DNA of 64,000 bases from Rhizobiaceae bacterium (GTDB taxonomy: Bacteria > Pseudomonadota > Alphaproteobacteria > Rhizobiales > Rhizobiaceae): the NCBI GenBank assembly GCA_028281105.1, contig JANQKQ010000002.1, positions 1-64,000 of the forward strand, in the 5' to 3' direction. Position 1 is the first letter of the stretch; each line of letters begins with the position of its first letter. The notes beneath the pieces were generated by a model that did not search any database, was not told where the DNA came from, and saw only the letters and a program-made list of their open reading frames with translations. Below, one piece after another: positions 15,954-25,353 of the stretch. Position numbers and translations under genes: made by a program.

Positions 15954-17528
15954 TCACGGATCGATATGGTCGGGGAGTGCGTCGATCAGACCGAGGATCC
16001 TGAGGGTTTCCATCGGATAGTCGGGACTTCGCATGGACGCGATGTCGAAGTCGGGCTCGAGACATCGAAGTTTCTGTATGAAATGTTCCGCTTCCTCCCG
16101 CCGGTTGAGAATGAGATGGAGCGCGATCAGATATCGCAGCGCCGGCCGATAGGACGGTTCCTTTCTGTGGCACGAGGCGGCAAACTCGATCGCCTCGTTG
16201 TAGTCGCCGACACCCAAGGCCGCCATGCAGCAAAGCATGTCCCAACTGAATTCGTTCGCGAGGCCGCGCGAAGCCGCCTGCGCCCGTTTGGCGAATTCCA
16301 GCGCCGAAGTGTGATCGCCCAAGAAGGTCTTCACCTGGCTCATCGCGTCCAGAGCAAACGCGTCGCCTTCCGCAAGATCCATCGCACGGGCGGCAAGATG
16401 CCGGCTGTAGTCCACATCTCCCGACAGCTTCAAGGCGACCTGGGCGGATATCGCCACAACCATCGGGCTGTAGGGAGCCGCCTTCAAAGCCTCCATGACC
16501 GAATTGAGGGCTTCTTCATGGTTGGATTCGGAATTGACGAGAAATTCAAACGACTCGGTCAAGCGAAGGTAGGCCAGCCACGCATGAACCGCGCCGGAGG
16601 GTTTCTCCGCGCGCAGGCGGGTTAGGATGCGCTCGGCGGTCTGCAGATCGAAATGATCTCCGGTAAACAGCCTGCGGGTGGCGTTTGTCAGCTGAAAAAA
16701 CGGCTCGGAGGAAATTCGATTGGAAGCCTTCTCCAAAATCGCGGTCAGGATTTTGTTCGAGAATTCCTCGATCGTGTTGAGCTTCTTCTTATAGCTCTCG
16801 CCGGCTGCGACGTGCGTTTTGCCGGACCATATGTAGCTCAGATTCGGCGGTCCGAGTAATCTGGCGTTCACTACAAGAATTTGATCGTCTTGCGACGATT
16901 CCATCTCAACCAAGATGAACTTGTCATCCTTCAACTCATGAAGGTCGTCTTCGGAATTGACGAACTCGATGTGCAGATTGTCTATCTTGATCAATGAGTG
17001 GGATAAGGTATCGCACAGCGTGCGCAAGACGGGAGCCGCTTTGCTGCCTTCCTCGGTGGACCTTAGGAATATTCGAACCACCGGCTGCTCGTCGCCGATC
17101 GGGCCGATGATCAGCCGATTGGTCTGGGTTTCGCTGAAACTGCTGCGTACCGCCCTGATCCAGTCCTCGAACACCATGGTCGCTATGTCGAGATTTTCCA
17201 GAAGCTCGCTTCCCGGCGTTCTGTCCAACGAGACCGAGATTTGCGGTTTGAACCAGACGTCCCATTTGTCCGAGTGCAGTTGGTGGGCGTGATCTCCCAA
17301 AGACGTTCGAATGGCGCGAAGCGACGTTCTGAGGCTGTATTGAGCCTGGGTCGAAGTCGGATTTTCCCAAAGGCACTCCCTCAACCACTGTCTGCTTCGG
17401 ATTTGATCTTTTGAAAGAGCTAATATCGCGCAGATTGCCCGGTTCTTCTGTCCCTTGGGCGTCAGATCAACACCTTCGCTTGTTTCCATGCGAAAGGGCC
17501 CAAAGACTTTGGCAATGATTGAACTCAT
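15954..17528 (-). CDS. Winged-helix (OmpR/SARP-type) transcriptional regulator with TPR-like C-terminal region
   Basis: 524 residues. The N-terminal 90 residues (KVFGPFRMETSEGVDLTPKGQKNRAICAILALS) fit the winged-helix DNA-binding domain seen in SARP/HilA-type regulators that lack a receiver domain. The middle (90-280) resembles no family I can name, with FILVEME and LSYIWSGKTHVAAGE typical of adenylate-cyclase-associated or CadC-like regulators. Residues 300-500 are helix pairs of TPR character (SPMVVAISAQVALKLSGDVDYSRHLAARA, EFAKRAQAA). It faces the three-gene hydrolase operon end to end, so it may control it, but no binding site was identified. Its DNA is less GC-rich than nearby genes. Confidence 0.75.
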   Translation of the reverse strand: MSSIIAKVFGPFRMETSEGVDLTPKGQKNRAICAILALSKDQIRSRQWLRECLWENPTSTQAQYSLRTSLRAIRTSLGDHAHQLHSDKWDVWFKPQISVSLDRTPGSELLENLDIATMVFEDWIRAVRSSFSETQTNRLIIGPIGDEQPVVRIFLRSTEEGSKAAPVLRTLCDTLSHSLIKIDNLHIEFVNSEDDLHELKDDKFILVEMESSQDDQILVVNARLLGPPNLSYIWSGKTHVAAGESYKKKLNTIEEFSNKILTAILEKASNRISSEPFFQLTNATRRLFTGDHFDLQTAERILTRLRAEKPSGAVHAWLAYLRLTESFEFLVNSESNHEEALNSVMEALKAAPYSPMVVAISAQVALKLSGDVDYSRHLAARAMDLAEGDAFALDAMSQVKTFLGDHTSALEFAKRAQAASRGLANEFSWDMLCCMAALGVGDYNEAIEFAASCHRKEPSYRPALRYLIALHLILNRREEAEHFIQKLRCLEPDFDIASMRSPDYPMETLRILGLIDALPDHIDP

Positions 17529-17811
17529 CCCAAGTTCCGAAAATTCGATCCTGCTCGATTGACAATAACATGGAATGGATTGAACTCCGATATGCCCAGC
17601 ATCTCAGCAGTTCGTTGTTCGCGAAGTAGCTGTTTTGCTTGGAAAAACAGCGCTTAGCTCCGAGATCGGGGCTGATGGATCGGTTTTGCGTAGCGATTGA
17701 CCGAGAAGCCGGAAGTTGATGCAAACGGGCAACGGATGCGTGCGCCTTAGCTGACGCATGACCGCGTGCGAACGAACGCGCTTTCGGCGATTGCGCCGCA
17801 ATCGGCCGATT

Positions 17812-19227
17812 TCACTCGGGCGGGGGCGTCGGCTCGATTTGCGCGTTGCGCAGGACCTTCTCGCGCCCGCCTTGCAGTTCGATCAACCGGTCCTGGGCCG
17901 CGAACGCCGCTCGTTCGGCGAAGTCTGGGTCGACATGGTTGCGCAGGGCTTTGGCGAGATCGGCGACGAACCCGGGGTTTTCCGGCGCCACGTTGCGCGT
18001 CTCTTCGGGATCGTTCGCCAGGTCGAAGAGCTCGGGTGCAAAGCCCGCATATTCGATGTATTTCCAGTCCCCCCTGCGCAGCATATAGGCGCCCGAGACC
18101 GCACCGGCGGCGTGGTATTGCGAGATGATCTCGCGATCGGCGCCTTCGGACATTCGCGCCAGGTCCTGCAGCGGCAGGCCCGGGCGGTCGCCGGGCCAGT
18201 CCAGGCTGAAAACCTTCGGGATCGTACACGACAGGTCAAGCAGGGATACGGGCGTGTCGCAGCGACCCTCGGGCATGCCAGAAAGCGCGGTGATCAGGGG
18301 CACGCCGACAGCCTCGCGGTACAGGTTCGACTTGCCCCACAAGCCCCTCGCGCCCGCGTTGTCGCCGTGGTCGGAAGCGTAGATCACGTCGGCCTCAAGT
18401 CCGGAAGCCTCGAGCGCGGAAAGGACCCTGCCCACATTGTGATCCATCCATTCCACCAACCCCCAATAGGCCGCGATGGCGTCTTCGCGCTCATCGGACG
18501 AGCGGAAGGTGCTTTCGCTGTCGAGAAACGCATTCTGTTTCTCGACCCAGGGGTGGCGCACATATCCGTCCCGCGGCAGCAGCTTCGGCTCGGGCAGGTT
18601 GCGCTGACGGTAGCGCGAGAAGAATGGTTCGGGGCAGACCAGCGGAAAATGCGGGGCGACCAGGCCGACATAAAGGCACCATGGCCGGTCGTCGCCGCGT
18701 GCTGCGCGTTCGGCGAACCAGCGCTCGGTTCTTTCGACCACTGCGGCGTCATATCGGGTGTAGGCGCTTTGTCCCGGGCCGATGGTTTCGCCCAGCAGGC
18801 GGGTGTCGGGTGCCCTGCGCTCGTCCTCGCGGCGCACCGACAGCGACACCATGCCGACGCCGTCCTTGACCATCATCGGCAGATGCATGGCGTCGAAGCC
18901 CACGGGATCGTCGACGTTACGGAAATGCAGCTTGCCGATCGATTCCACCCGCACGCCGCCGCGCTGCAGAACGTGCATCCAGCTCTCCGGCTCGCCGTGA
19001 TATGGCATGGAGTTATCCCAGTGCCCGGTCTCGTGGATGTGTTGTCCCGTTGCGAAGGCCGCCCTGGCGGGCACGCAGATGGGTGAGGGAGTGTACGCAT
19101 CGGCGAACAACGTGCCGCGCGCGGCCAGGCGATCCAGGTTCGGCGTCCGCACGAACGGGTGGCCCGCGCAGCTCATGCCGTCGGCGCGATGCTCATCGGA
19201 GAGGATGACGACGAGCCCTTTCGCCAT
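17812..19227 (-). CDS. Sulfatase (alkaline-phosphatase superfamily, choline-sulfatase-like)
   Basis: 471 residues. It carries the type I sulfatase maturation signature PICVPARAAFATGQ, whose Cys is converted to formylglycine, and the metal-binding residues SDEHRAD (residues 10-16) and ASDHGDN. KLHFRNVDDPVGFD and the C-terminal GDWKYIEY are also typical. Phosphonate monoester hydrolases use the same fold and cannot be excluded. There is no signal peptide, so the enzyme is probably cytoplasmic and acts on an imported sulfate ester. It is the last of nine tightly packed minus-strand genes, starting 10 bases after the dehydrogenase stop. A formylglycine-generating enzyme or anaerobic maturase was not found in this window. 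Confidence 0.88.
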   Translation of the reverse strand: MAKGLVVILSDEHRADGMSCAGHPFVRTPNLDRLAARGTLFADAYTPSPICVPARAAFATGQHIHETGHWDNSMPYHGEPESWMHVLQRGGVRVESIGKLHFRNVDDPVGFDAMHLPMMVKDGVGMVSLSVRREDERRAPDTRLLGETIGPGQSAYTRYDAAVVERTERWFAERAARGDDRPWCLYVGLVAPHFPLVCPEPFFSRYRQRNLPEPKLLPRDGYVRHPWVEKQNAFLDSESTFRSSDEREDAIAAYWGLVEWMDHNVGRVLSALEASGLEADVIYASDHGDNAGARGLWGKSNLYREAVGVPLITALSGMPEGRCDTPVSLLDLSCTIPKVFSLDWPGDRPGLPLQDLARMSEGADREIISQYHAAGAVSGAYMLRRGDWKYIEYAGFAPELFDLANDPEETRNVAPENPGFVADLAKALRNHVDPDFAERAAFAAQDRLIELQGGREKVLRNAQIEPTPPPE

Positions 19228-19237
19228 TTATGTCCCC

Positions 19238-20098
19238 TTATTCGGACCAGCCGGCGCGGCAGGCGTCGATGACCGAGGCGAAGTCCTTGTCCGAATGGCC
19301 CATGGATGTGGCCTGCCGGTAGGCATCGGCTGCGGCCGCGATCAACGGATTGGCGGCGCCCAGGCCGGCAAAGAGCCGGGCCGCCTCCGCCGCGTCTTTC
19401 GCGGCGATCGCGAGCTTGGCTCCCGTCTCGGCCGGGGGTTCCAGCATCTGCGGAGCCTTGCGGCGGAACAGCGGGGTCGAGGCCATGCCACCGCAATCGC
19501 TGACAACCTCGATGAAGCGGTCGACATCAACCCCCGCCTTCTCGGCCGCCACCAGGGTTTCGGCAATCGCCACCATCTGCACATGGCCCAGCCCGTTCTG
19601 CAGGATCTTCACCAGGCTCGCGGCCCCTGGGCCGCCCACATGGGTTATCGCGCGTGCGCAAGACGTTGCCACGGGCAGGGCCCTGCCGACCGGCGCATCG
19701 TCGCCGGAGATCACCAGATGGGTCCGGCCCGCCTCGGCATCGGACGCCGAGCCGAAGATCGGACATTCCACATAGGCCATCGTGCGTGCCTTCAGGTCCG
19801 CATTCAGACGCAAGGCCATGTCCTGCGGCACGGTGGAATTGTCCACGCAGATGAGGCCCGGCTTGTCGATGCGGGCGAAGACGTCGTCGATGATTTCAAG
19901 CGAGGGCAGGCAGGTGAACAGCATCTCGCTCTGCGCGACGCAGTCTTCCAGCGAGGCTGCGATCGCCAGCCCCGCCGCGCGCGCTTGCGCATAAGGCCGC
20001 TCGGAGCGATTGAGGACCGTGACCTGGTGCCCGGCTTGTTTGAGGTGTCGAGCGAAGGGCAGGCCCATGGCTCCCAGCCCTACATAGCCCACGCGCAT
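19238..20098 (-). CDS. NAD(P)-dependent beta-hydroxyacid dehydrogenase (3-hydroxyisobutyrate dehydrogenase family)
   Basis: 286 residues from ATG 20098, one base after the stop of the FAA-hydrolase gene; a longer frame exists but overlaps that gene. The Rossmann motif GYVGLGAMG opens the protein. The substrate-binding GGPGAASLVKILQNGL segment carries the family's catalytic Lys, and SDKDFASVIDA is the usual C-terminal signature. Family members oxidise 3-hydroxyisobutyrate, tartronate semialdehyde partners, sulfolactaldehyde or related C3-C4 hydroxyacids with NAD or NADP. The pathway context (TctCBA transport, FAA hydrolase, SDR, sulfatase) suggests a step in breakdown of an organic acid; the substrate is unknown. 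Confidence 0.85.
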   Translation of the reverse strand: MRVGYVGLGAMGLPFARHLKQAGHQVTVLNRSERPYAQARAAGLAIAASLEDCVAQSEMLFTCLPSLEIIDDVFARIDKPGLICVDNSTVPQDMALRLNADLKARTMAYVECPIFGSASDAEAGRTHLVISGDDAPVGRALPVATSCARAITHVGGPGAASLVKILQNGLGHVQMVAIAETLVAAEKAGVDVDRFIEVVSDCGGMASTPLFRRKAPQMLEPPAETGAKLAIAAKDAAEAARLFAGLGAANPLIAAAADAYRQATSMGHSDKDFASVIDACRAGWSE

Positions 20099-20099
20099 G

Positions 20100-20936
20100 T
20101 CAGCGGTCCTCCACCACCACCTGTTCCTGCACACCCAGCCCCGTTATCTCCGTGCGGACCTTGTCGCCTGGCTGGAGGAAGCGCTTGGGGTCCATGCCGA
20201 AACCGACCCCGGCTGGCGTGCCGGTGGTGATGATGTCGCCGGGCTCCAGGGTCATGAACGTGCTGATGTGTTCGATCACGGTGGGCAGATCGAAGATGAA
20301 ATCCGCGGTCGAGCCGTTCTGCATCTGTTGGCCGTTGACCGACAACATCAGGTTAAGCGCATGCGGATCGGCCACGTCCGTCACCAGATAGGGGCCGATC
20401 GGCGTGAAGCTGTCATAGCTCTTGCCCTTGGCCCACTGGCCGCCGCGCATCATCTGATAGTGGCGCTCGGAGACGTCGTTCAAGACCATGAAGCCTGCGA
20501 CGTGGCCGAGGGCGCCCTCGCGCGAAACGCGTTTTGCGCGCGCGCCGATGACAAAGGCGAGTTCCACTTCCCAGTCGAGCATTTCGGCTCCCGGCGGCAG
20601 CAGGATGGGATCATTCGCGCCGGAAAGCGACGAGGGCGACTTGAAGAAGATCACCGGTTCCTTCGGGATGTCCATCCCGGATTCCTTTGCGTGATCGTGA
20701 TAGTTCAGACCGACGCAGACGATCTTGGACGGGCGCGCGATACAGGGGGCGTAGCCATCGTGGGCGTCGATCACCGGCAATGCGCCGATGTCGACGGACT
20801 GCAGCGCCGCCGGCCCGCCTGCGGTGAAAAAATCGGGGTCGAAATCGCCCGCGACGCTTGAGGCGTCGTGGTACGTTTCGCTTTGTCTGACAGCCGGGAC
20901 GATCGCGCCATCGCGGCGCAGGCGGCATAGTTTCAT
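20100..20936 (-). CDS. Fumarylacetoacetate hydrolase family protein
   Basis: 278 residues from ATG 20936; a GTG at 20945 is in frame, but the aggag ribosome-binding site fits the ATG better (10 bases). Family hallmarks are VCVGLNYHDHAKE, the metal-binding DWEVELAFVIG (acidic residues) and YDSFTPIGPYLVT, ending with GTPAGVGFGMDP. FAA hydrolases cleave C-C bonds in 1,3-diketo acids such as acylpyruvates or 2,4-diketo-3-deoxy sugar acids, or decarboxylate them, using Mg or Mn. It sits between the SDR epimerase and the hydroxyacid dehydrogenase in a coupled operon, consistent with a late cleavage step in sugar-acid or aromatic breakdown. Confidence 0.88.
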   Translation of the reverse strand: MKLCRLRRDGAIVPAVRQSETYHDASSVAGDFDPDFFTAGGPAALQSVDIGALPVIDAHDGYAPCIARPSKIVCVGLNYHDHAKESGMDIPKEPVIFFKSPSSLSGANDPILLPPGAEMLDWEVELAFVIGARAKRVSREGALGHVAGFMVLNDVSERHYQMMRGGQWAKGKSYDSFTPIGPYLVTDVADPHALNLMLSVNGQQMQNGSTADFIFDLPTVIEHISTFMTLEPGDIITTGTPAGVGFGMDPKRFLQPGDKVRTEITGLGVQEQVVVEDR

Positions 20937-20949
20937 GGTCTGCACACTC

Positions 20950-21927
20950 CTACTGGGGAAGGGGCGGCAACCGCCCTTGGGATTTCAGTTCGCCGAACGC
21001 CCGCCAGGTTGTTTCCACGCCATCCGCCACCGAGATCGCGGGATAGTCGGGCACGTGCTTGCGCAACGGCGCTTCGTCGAGGTCTGGGGGAAACGGGAAG
21101 GGCGCGCCGCTGGCGGTGATGCGATGACCCGGCGACAGATCGTCCAGCGCGGCAAGCCCGGTTTCGATCGTGTCGCATCGCCCGTTCAAATCGAACACAT
21201 GCGCCCCGGATCCGTCCCGGCTGACCGCCGCAATGAAGGCGGAGGCGGCTTCGCCGGCATACAGCCAGCTATACGGTCCGGTGAAGGGGATGTCGTAGGC
21301 CTCTCCCAGCACGGCGGCCTGGATGGCGATGGTGTTCTTCGAACTGATCCCCTGATCGCGCGCCACGCCATAGACGACGTTCGGCCTGAGACCGATGGAC
21401 GGCACCTGCCAGTCCTGCCAGTAGACAAAGGCCGTCTGCTCGTTGGCGACCTTGTATGCGCCGTAAAGCGTTTCGGCGTACGGACCGCCGGGCGGAAAGG
21501 CGGCCGCGGCGACCGAGGAGGCGAAAACGGTGCGTTTCAGCCCGGCGTCGCGGGCGGCCTGAAGGATGTTGATCGTGCCTTCCACATTCACCCGTGCCCC
21601 GAGCGCCGGATTGGCCGCGCAAAACGGCACCTGCAGGCCTGCCAGATGGATGATCGCGCCGACGCCCTTGCCCGAGACAAGTTCGGCAACCGACGCACCG
21701 TCGGTTACGTCCAACGCTCTCCAGTCGAGGGCTTGGGCCGCCTCATCGCCCATGAGCAGCGCTGCGCGGCCCGGGCTTTTCTTCAGGTCGCTTGCGATGA
21801 CAGACACTCCCGATCGGTCGAGGATCGCGCAGACCCAGGCGCCGATGCAGCCGCCCGCGCCCGTCACCAGCACGGGGCCGTCAAACCGGTCCGCCGATAT
21901 CAGGAAAGGATCGGTGAGAAAATTCAT
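20950..21927 (-). CDS. NAD-dependent epimerase/dehydratase (extended SDR)
   Basis: 325 residues from ATG 21927, which overlaps the stop of the upstream peptidase-like gene as ATGA. The extended SDR features are VLVTGAGGCIG (GxxGxxG), VTDGASVAELV, the ASSVA active-site Ser region and YGAYK (catalytic Tyr and Lys). Relatives include UDP-sugar epimerases and uronate or threonine dehydrogenases; it lacks an obvious nucleotide-sugar signature, so a free sugar-acid or similar substrate is as plausible. It forms part of the coupled catabolic operon between the M28-like gene and the FAA hydrolase. Confidence 0.85.
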   Translation of the reverse strand: MNFLTDPFLISADRFDGPVLVTGAGGCIGAWVCAILDRSGVSVIASDLKKSPGRAALLMGDEAAQALDWRALDVTDGASVAELVSGKGVGAIIHLAGLQVPFCAANPALGARVNVEGTINILQAARDAGLKRTVFASSVAAAAFPPGGPYAETLYGAYKVANEQTAFVYWQDWQVPSIGLRPNVVYGVARDQGISSKNTIAIQAAVLGEAYDIPFTGPYSWLYAGEAASAFIAAVSRDGSGAHVFDLNGRCDTIETGLAALDDLSPGHRITASGAPFPFPPDLDEAPLRKHVPDYPAISVADGVETTWRAFGELKSQGRLPPLPQ

Positions 21928-23135
21928 GTCGCCGCCTCTTCGCGAAGGGATGTGAGCGCGGTGAACGTATCGCAAAGCGTCCGTCCGATCGCAGACAATA
22001 GGCCTGCATCCACAGCCTCGGGCCCGTCGCTTTGCAGATGGAAGAAGCGTTGCGGCCCCATCAGCGAAAACGCCGAATAGCCGCGTTCGAGGATCCAACG
22101 AATCTCGCCGTTCTTGCGGTTGTAGGGTTCGGCGGAAAGGTGCGGCAGCCCTTCGAAGGCGCGTTCCAGCGGCGGGCGCAGGTCGTCCGAGCAGAACAGC
22201 CAGCTTTCGGGCTCCGGGCCGCTTGGGCTCAGGACGCCATCGACCTGCGTGTAGGCTCGCGTGCCGATGGAGGCTCCCAGATGCAGCCAGATGTTGGTTC
22301 GCTCCGGCGCGGGCAGGATGTCCTGGTCGAAAATGTGGTGGATGCCCATATGGCCGATCTCATGGCCGGAATTCGACAGGAACAGGAAACTGTGCGGCAT
22401 TTGCGATGCGGCGGCCCAACGCGCGAGGCCGAGCAGCAGCGCCACCCCCGCGCCGCGCTCGCCGGCGCAGCGGAACCAGCCGCTCTGCGGCGTGCTGACG
22501 ACGATCCAGCGCGGGCCTCGTTCGAGGCGGGATACGACGTTGTGTGCCTGAGCGGCAGGTTCGTCGATGCCGGACAGGCACAGCTTCGCCGTGTCGCCAT
22601 GGTCGGCGGCGTCTTGGAGGATGTGCCAGTGTTTCGGGGCAACCATCAGCACCGGGATCGGCCAGGGCTGCTGGTTGTACGGCGGGATCACGTTCTGCCC
22701 GTAGATCTGGCCGGACGCGTGAGGCGTGCAGCCGATAACGGCGCGGGCGCCGGCGTCGGCGGCGGCCTCGATTTTGGCGGCGTGGTCGCTCTTGGGTGTG
22801 ACCATCACGTTTTCGAACACCACCAGCGCGGCCTTTCCGCCCAGATCGCCTCCTGCTCCAAGGGGCAGGTCGACCGGATCGTCACCGAGCGGCGTGGGAT
22901 GCCACAGCGGTACGGCGTCGATCCGCGTGCCGAGGGTTTCGACCCAGCAGGAATCGAGCTGAAACTGCCGCAATGGCCAGGTGTCGAAGAAGGCCTCGAG
23001 CCCGGCCGCGCGCATCTCATCGGCGATCCAGTTCGACGTATCGAGATCGACGTCGGAAGCGGTGCGGTGATCGCCCATCCCGGCATACCTGACCACGTCG
23101 GCGCGCAGCGCCTCGGGCGAAAGCGGATCGGTCAT
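21924..23135 (-). CDS. M28-like peptidase-fold protein with altered metal site
   Basis: 403 residues. The overall layout is M28 with a PA-type inserted region (ALVVFENVMVTPKSDHAAKIEAAADAGARAVIG). In place of the usual HxD, the first metal motif reads STPQSGWF, and the DD motif reads CAGERGAGVALLLGLARW. The Glu motif survives as SNSGHEIGHMGIHH. Two or more zinc ligands therefore appear lost, or moved to the HEIGH-like cluster. It may bind metal differently or have a non-peptidase role such as amide or ester hydrolysis. Start and stop overlap neighbours as ATGA on both sides (dienelactone hydrolase upstream, epimerase downstream). Confidence 0.7.
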   Translation of the reverse strand: MTDPLSPEALRADVVRYAGMGDHRTASDVDLDTSNWIADEMRAAGLEAFFDTWPLRQFQLDSCWVETLGTRIDAVPLWHPTPLGDDPVDLPLGAGGDLGGKAALVVFENVMVTPKSDHAAKIEAAADAGARAVIGCTPHASGQIYGQNVIPPYNQQPWPIPVLMVAPKHWHILQDAADHGDTAKLCLSGIDEPAAQAHNVVSRLERGPRWIVVSTPQSGWFRCAGERGAGVALLLGLARWAAASQMPHSFLFLSNSGHEIGHMGIHHIFDQDILPAPERTNIWLHLGASIGTRAYTQVDGVLSPSGPEPESWLFCSDDLRPPLERAFEGLPHLSAEPYNRKNGEIRWILERGYSAFSLMGPQRFFHLQSDGPEAVDAGLLSAIGRTLCDTFTALTSLREEAAT

Positions 23136-23836
23136 GGGACGAGGTTCCTCGCGAACATCTCACCGGCAACGCGCCAGATGTCCTCGCTGGCCGCCGCGTC
23201 GTGACAATGGCGTTGCGGAAAGCTCCAACCATGCGCCGCGTCATACTCACGCGTCTCGCCGTTCACGCCGGGGGCGGCGAGCGCTTTGCGCAACCGCACC
23301 TTGTCAGGCTCAGGGCAGGAAGGATCGTCTTTCGCGAACGCCAGGAACAGTTCGGCACGGACCTGCGGGATCACGCGCTCGCAGGACCACGCGCCGTCCC
23401 AGATCATCTGCCCGCCATGGATCGACAGGCACGCTTTGACAGCATCGGAATGGGCCGCCGCCGCCGCGATCGCGTGCCGGCCGCCCATGCAATAGCCGAT
23501 CGTGGCCCAGGCGTTGACCGCTTCGGCCTGCATCAGCGCGCTGGTGTCGGAAACCGACATCTCGACGCTCGTCGCGCGGTTCAGCCGCTGCGCCTGTTCG
23601 GGCGGCGTGCTCCCTGGCGCGTTGGGCGGATCGAACGACGGCCCGCCGTGGCGATAGTACAGGTTCGGCAGGTAGGCGGTGTGCCCCGTTTCGCTGTGGC
23701 GAAGGCAGATATCGCGCAGTTCGTCGCGCAGCCCGAACCCGTCCATGTAGACGAGTATCCCCGTCGGACCCGGCGCCCCGAAGCGCTCCACCGGCATGAC
23801 GCCGTCGGGGGTATCGATCATCACGGTCTCGGCCAT
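23132..23836 (-). CDS. Dienelactone hydrolase family protein
   Basis: 234 residues from ATG 23836, five bases after the TctA stop; an upstream extension would overlap tctA. The alpha/beta hydrolase carries the Cys nucleophile in TIGYCMGGRHA, an acid in AKDDPSCP and His in DAAHGW, the dienelactone hydrolase triad. Such enzymes open unsaturated lactones or small cyclic esters. It lies between the transporter genes and the M28-like gene in the same operon, so it could open a lactone formed during catabolism of the imported acid. Substrate not known. Confidence 0.85.
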   Translation of the reverse strand: MAETVMIDTPDGVMPVERFGAPGPTGILVYMDGFGLRDELRDICLRHSETGHTAYLPNLYYRHGGPSFDPPNAPGSTPPEQAQRLNRATSVEMSVSDTSALMQAEAVNAWATIGYCMGGRHAIAAAAAHSDAVKACLSIHGGQMIWDGAWSCERVIPQVRAELFLAFAKDDPSCPEPDKVRLRKALAAPGVNGETREYDAAHGWSFPQRHCHDAAASEDIWRVAGEMFARNLVP

Positions 23837-23841
23837 CGCGC

Positions 23842-25353
23842 TCACTCTGCCGTGTGATCGATCCGGTTCGGGCCCAGACGTTCGCGAACCGCGCGCGCGA
23901 CCAAGGGATACAGGACGAAAGCCAACGAGAAGATCAGGATACCCAGCGTTAGCGGCCGGGTCAGGAATGGCAGCCACGAGCCGTCCGATTCCATCAGCGA
24001 TGAGCGCACCTTGACCTCCAGAAGCGGCGTCAGCACGTAGCCGATGACGAACGGTGCGGCCGGGATCGAGGCCCACCGCATCGCCATTCCCACCGCGCCG
24101 AAGGCCAGCATCACCCAGACGTCGAAGAGCTGGTTGTTGATCGAGTACACGCCGATGATGGCCAGCACGAAGATCGCGGGCGCCAGGATGTGGCGCGGGA
24201 TCTCGCCCATGCGGCCGAGATAGCGGCAGGTCGCCAGCAGCAGCGCGAACATCAGGATGTTGGCGACGAGATAGGTGGCGACGATGCCGAAGAAGGTGTC
24301 CGAATGCTCGAACATCAGCAGGGGGCCAGGCTCGATGTTGTGGAAGATCAGTGCCGCCATCAAGATCACGTCGGCCGCCGAACCGGGGATGCCCAGGGTG
24401 ATCATCGGGATCAGCGCGCCGCCGATGGTCGAGTTGTTGCCGGCTTCGGATGCGACGATGCCTTCCTTTGCGCCGGTGCCGAATTTCTTCGGCTCCTTCG
24501 ACAGGTTGCGTGTGACCGTATAGGCGATGACCGAGCCGATATTGGCGCCGATGCCGGGCAGGATGCCGATCCAGGTGCCGATGAGGGAAGAGCGGATCAG
24601 GTTGCCCCAGTACCGGAAGGCCGTGCCCACCGAGGCCAGGATGTCGGCAAGGCGCACATCCACCTGCTTGCCGCCGCCGCCGTCCTTCTGGATGTCGCCG
24701 ATCAAATGGCCGATCGCGAAGATGCCCAGCATCACCGGGAAGATGGAAAAGCCGGTCTCCAGCTTCTCGATCCCGAAGGTGAAACGCGCGTCGTTGCCGA
24801 CCGGATCCAGACCCACCAGGGCGACGAGGATGCCCAGGAAGCCTGCGACCAGCCCCTTCCAGAAATTGCCGCCGCCGGCGCTGGCGATCATCAACAGCCC
24901 GCCAAAGATCAGGGCGGAGAACTCGAACCCGGTCAGCGTGACCGCAAACCGCGCCAGCGGAACCGAGATCGAGGCCAGCACCACCCAGGAAATCAGCCCG
25001 CCGATGAAGGATGCGGTGACCCCAAGCGCCAGCGCCTCGCTGGCGCGGCCCTGCTTGGCCATCGCGTGCCCGTCGAACGTGGTCATGATCGACGACGGCG
25101 AGCCGGGAATGCCCAAGGTCACGCCGGTGACCATCGAGCCCGACACGCCGCCCACATACATGCCGATCAGCAGGAACTGGGCGTAGTTGGAGTCCATGTA
25201 GAAGGTCAGCGGCAGGGTCAGCGCCATCAACACGCCCTGGTTCAGCCCCGGCATGGCGCCGAAGACCAGGCCCAGGGACACGCCCAGCACCGAGAACATC
25301 ATGGCCGATGGCGTCATATGGGCGAGGATGCCGGCTGCGATTTGTTCGATCAT
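23842..25353 (-). CDS. tctA: Tripartite tricarboxylate transporter large permease TctA
   Basis: 503 residues from ATG 25353, overlapping the tctB stop as ATGA. About 12 membrane helices. The conserved family motifs GAMPGLNQGVLMALTLPLTF near the N-terminus and GIPGSPSSIMTTFDGHAMAKQGRASEAL are present, as are the mirrored GIPGSAADVILMAALIFH in the second half. It forms the channel of a sodium- or proton-driven importer together with TctB and the periplasmic TctC. The transported acid cannot be read from sequence; the downstream enzymes should define it. Confidence 0.93.
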   Translation of the reverse strand: MIEQIAAGILAHMTPSAMMFSVLGVSLGLVFGAMPGLNQGVLMALTLPLTFYMDSNYAQFLLIGMYVGGVSGSMVTGVTLGIPGSPSSIMTTFDGHAMAKQGRASEALALGVTASFIGGLISWVVLASISVPLARFAVTLTGFEFSALIFGGLLMIASAGGGNFWKGLVAGFLGILVALVGLDPVGNDARFTFGIEKLETGFSIFPVMLGIFAIGHLIGDIQKDGGGGKQVDVRLADILASVGTAFRYWGNLIRSSLIGTWIGILPGIGANIGSVIAYTVTRNLSKEPKKFGTGAKEGIVASEAGNNSTIGGALIPMITLGIPGSAADVILMAALIFHNIEPGPLLMFEHSDTFFGIVATYLVANILMFALLLATCRYLGRMGEIPRHILAPAIFVLAIIGVYSINNQLFDVWVMLAFGAVGMAMRWASIPAAPFVIGYVLTPLLEVKVRSSLMESDGSWLPFLTRPLTLGILIFSLAFVLYPLVARAVRERLGPNRIDHTAE

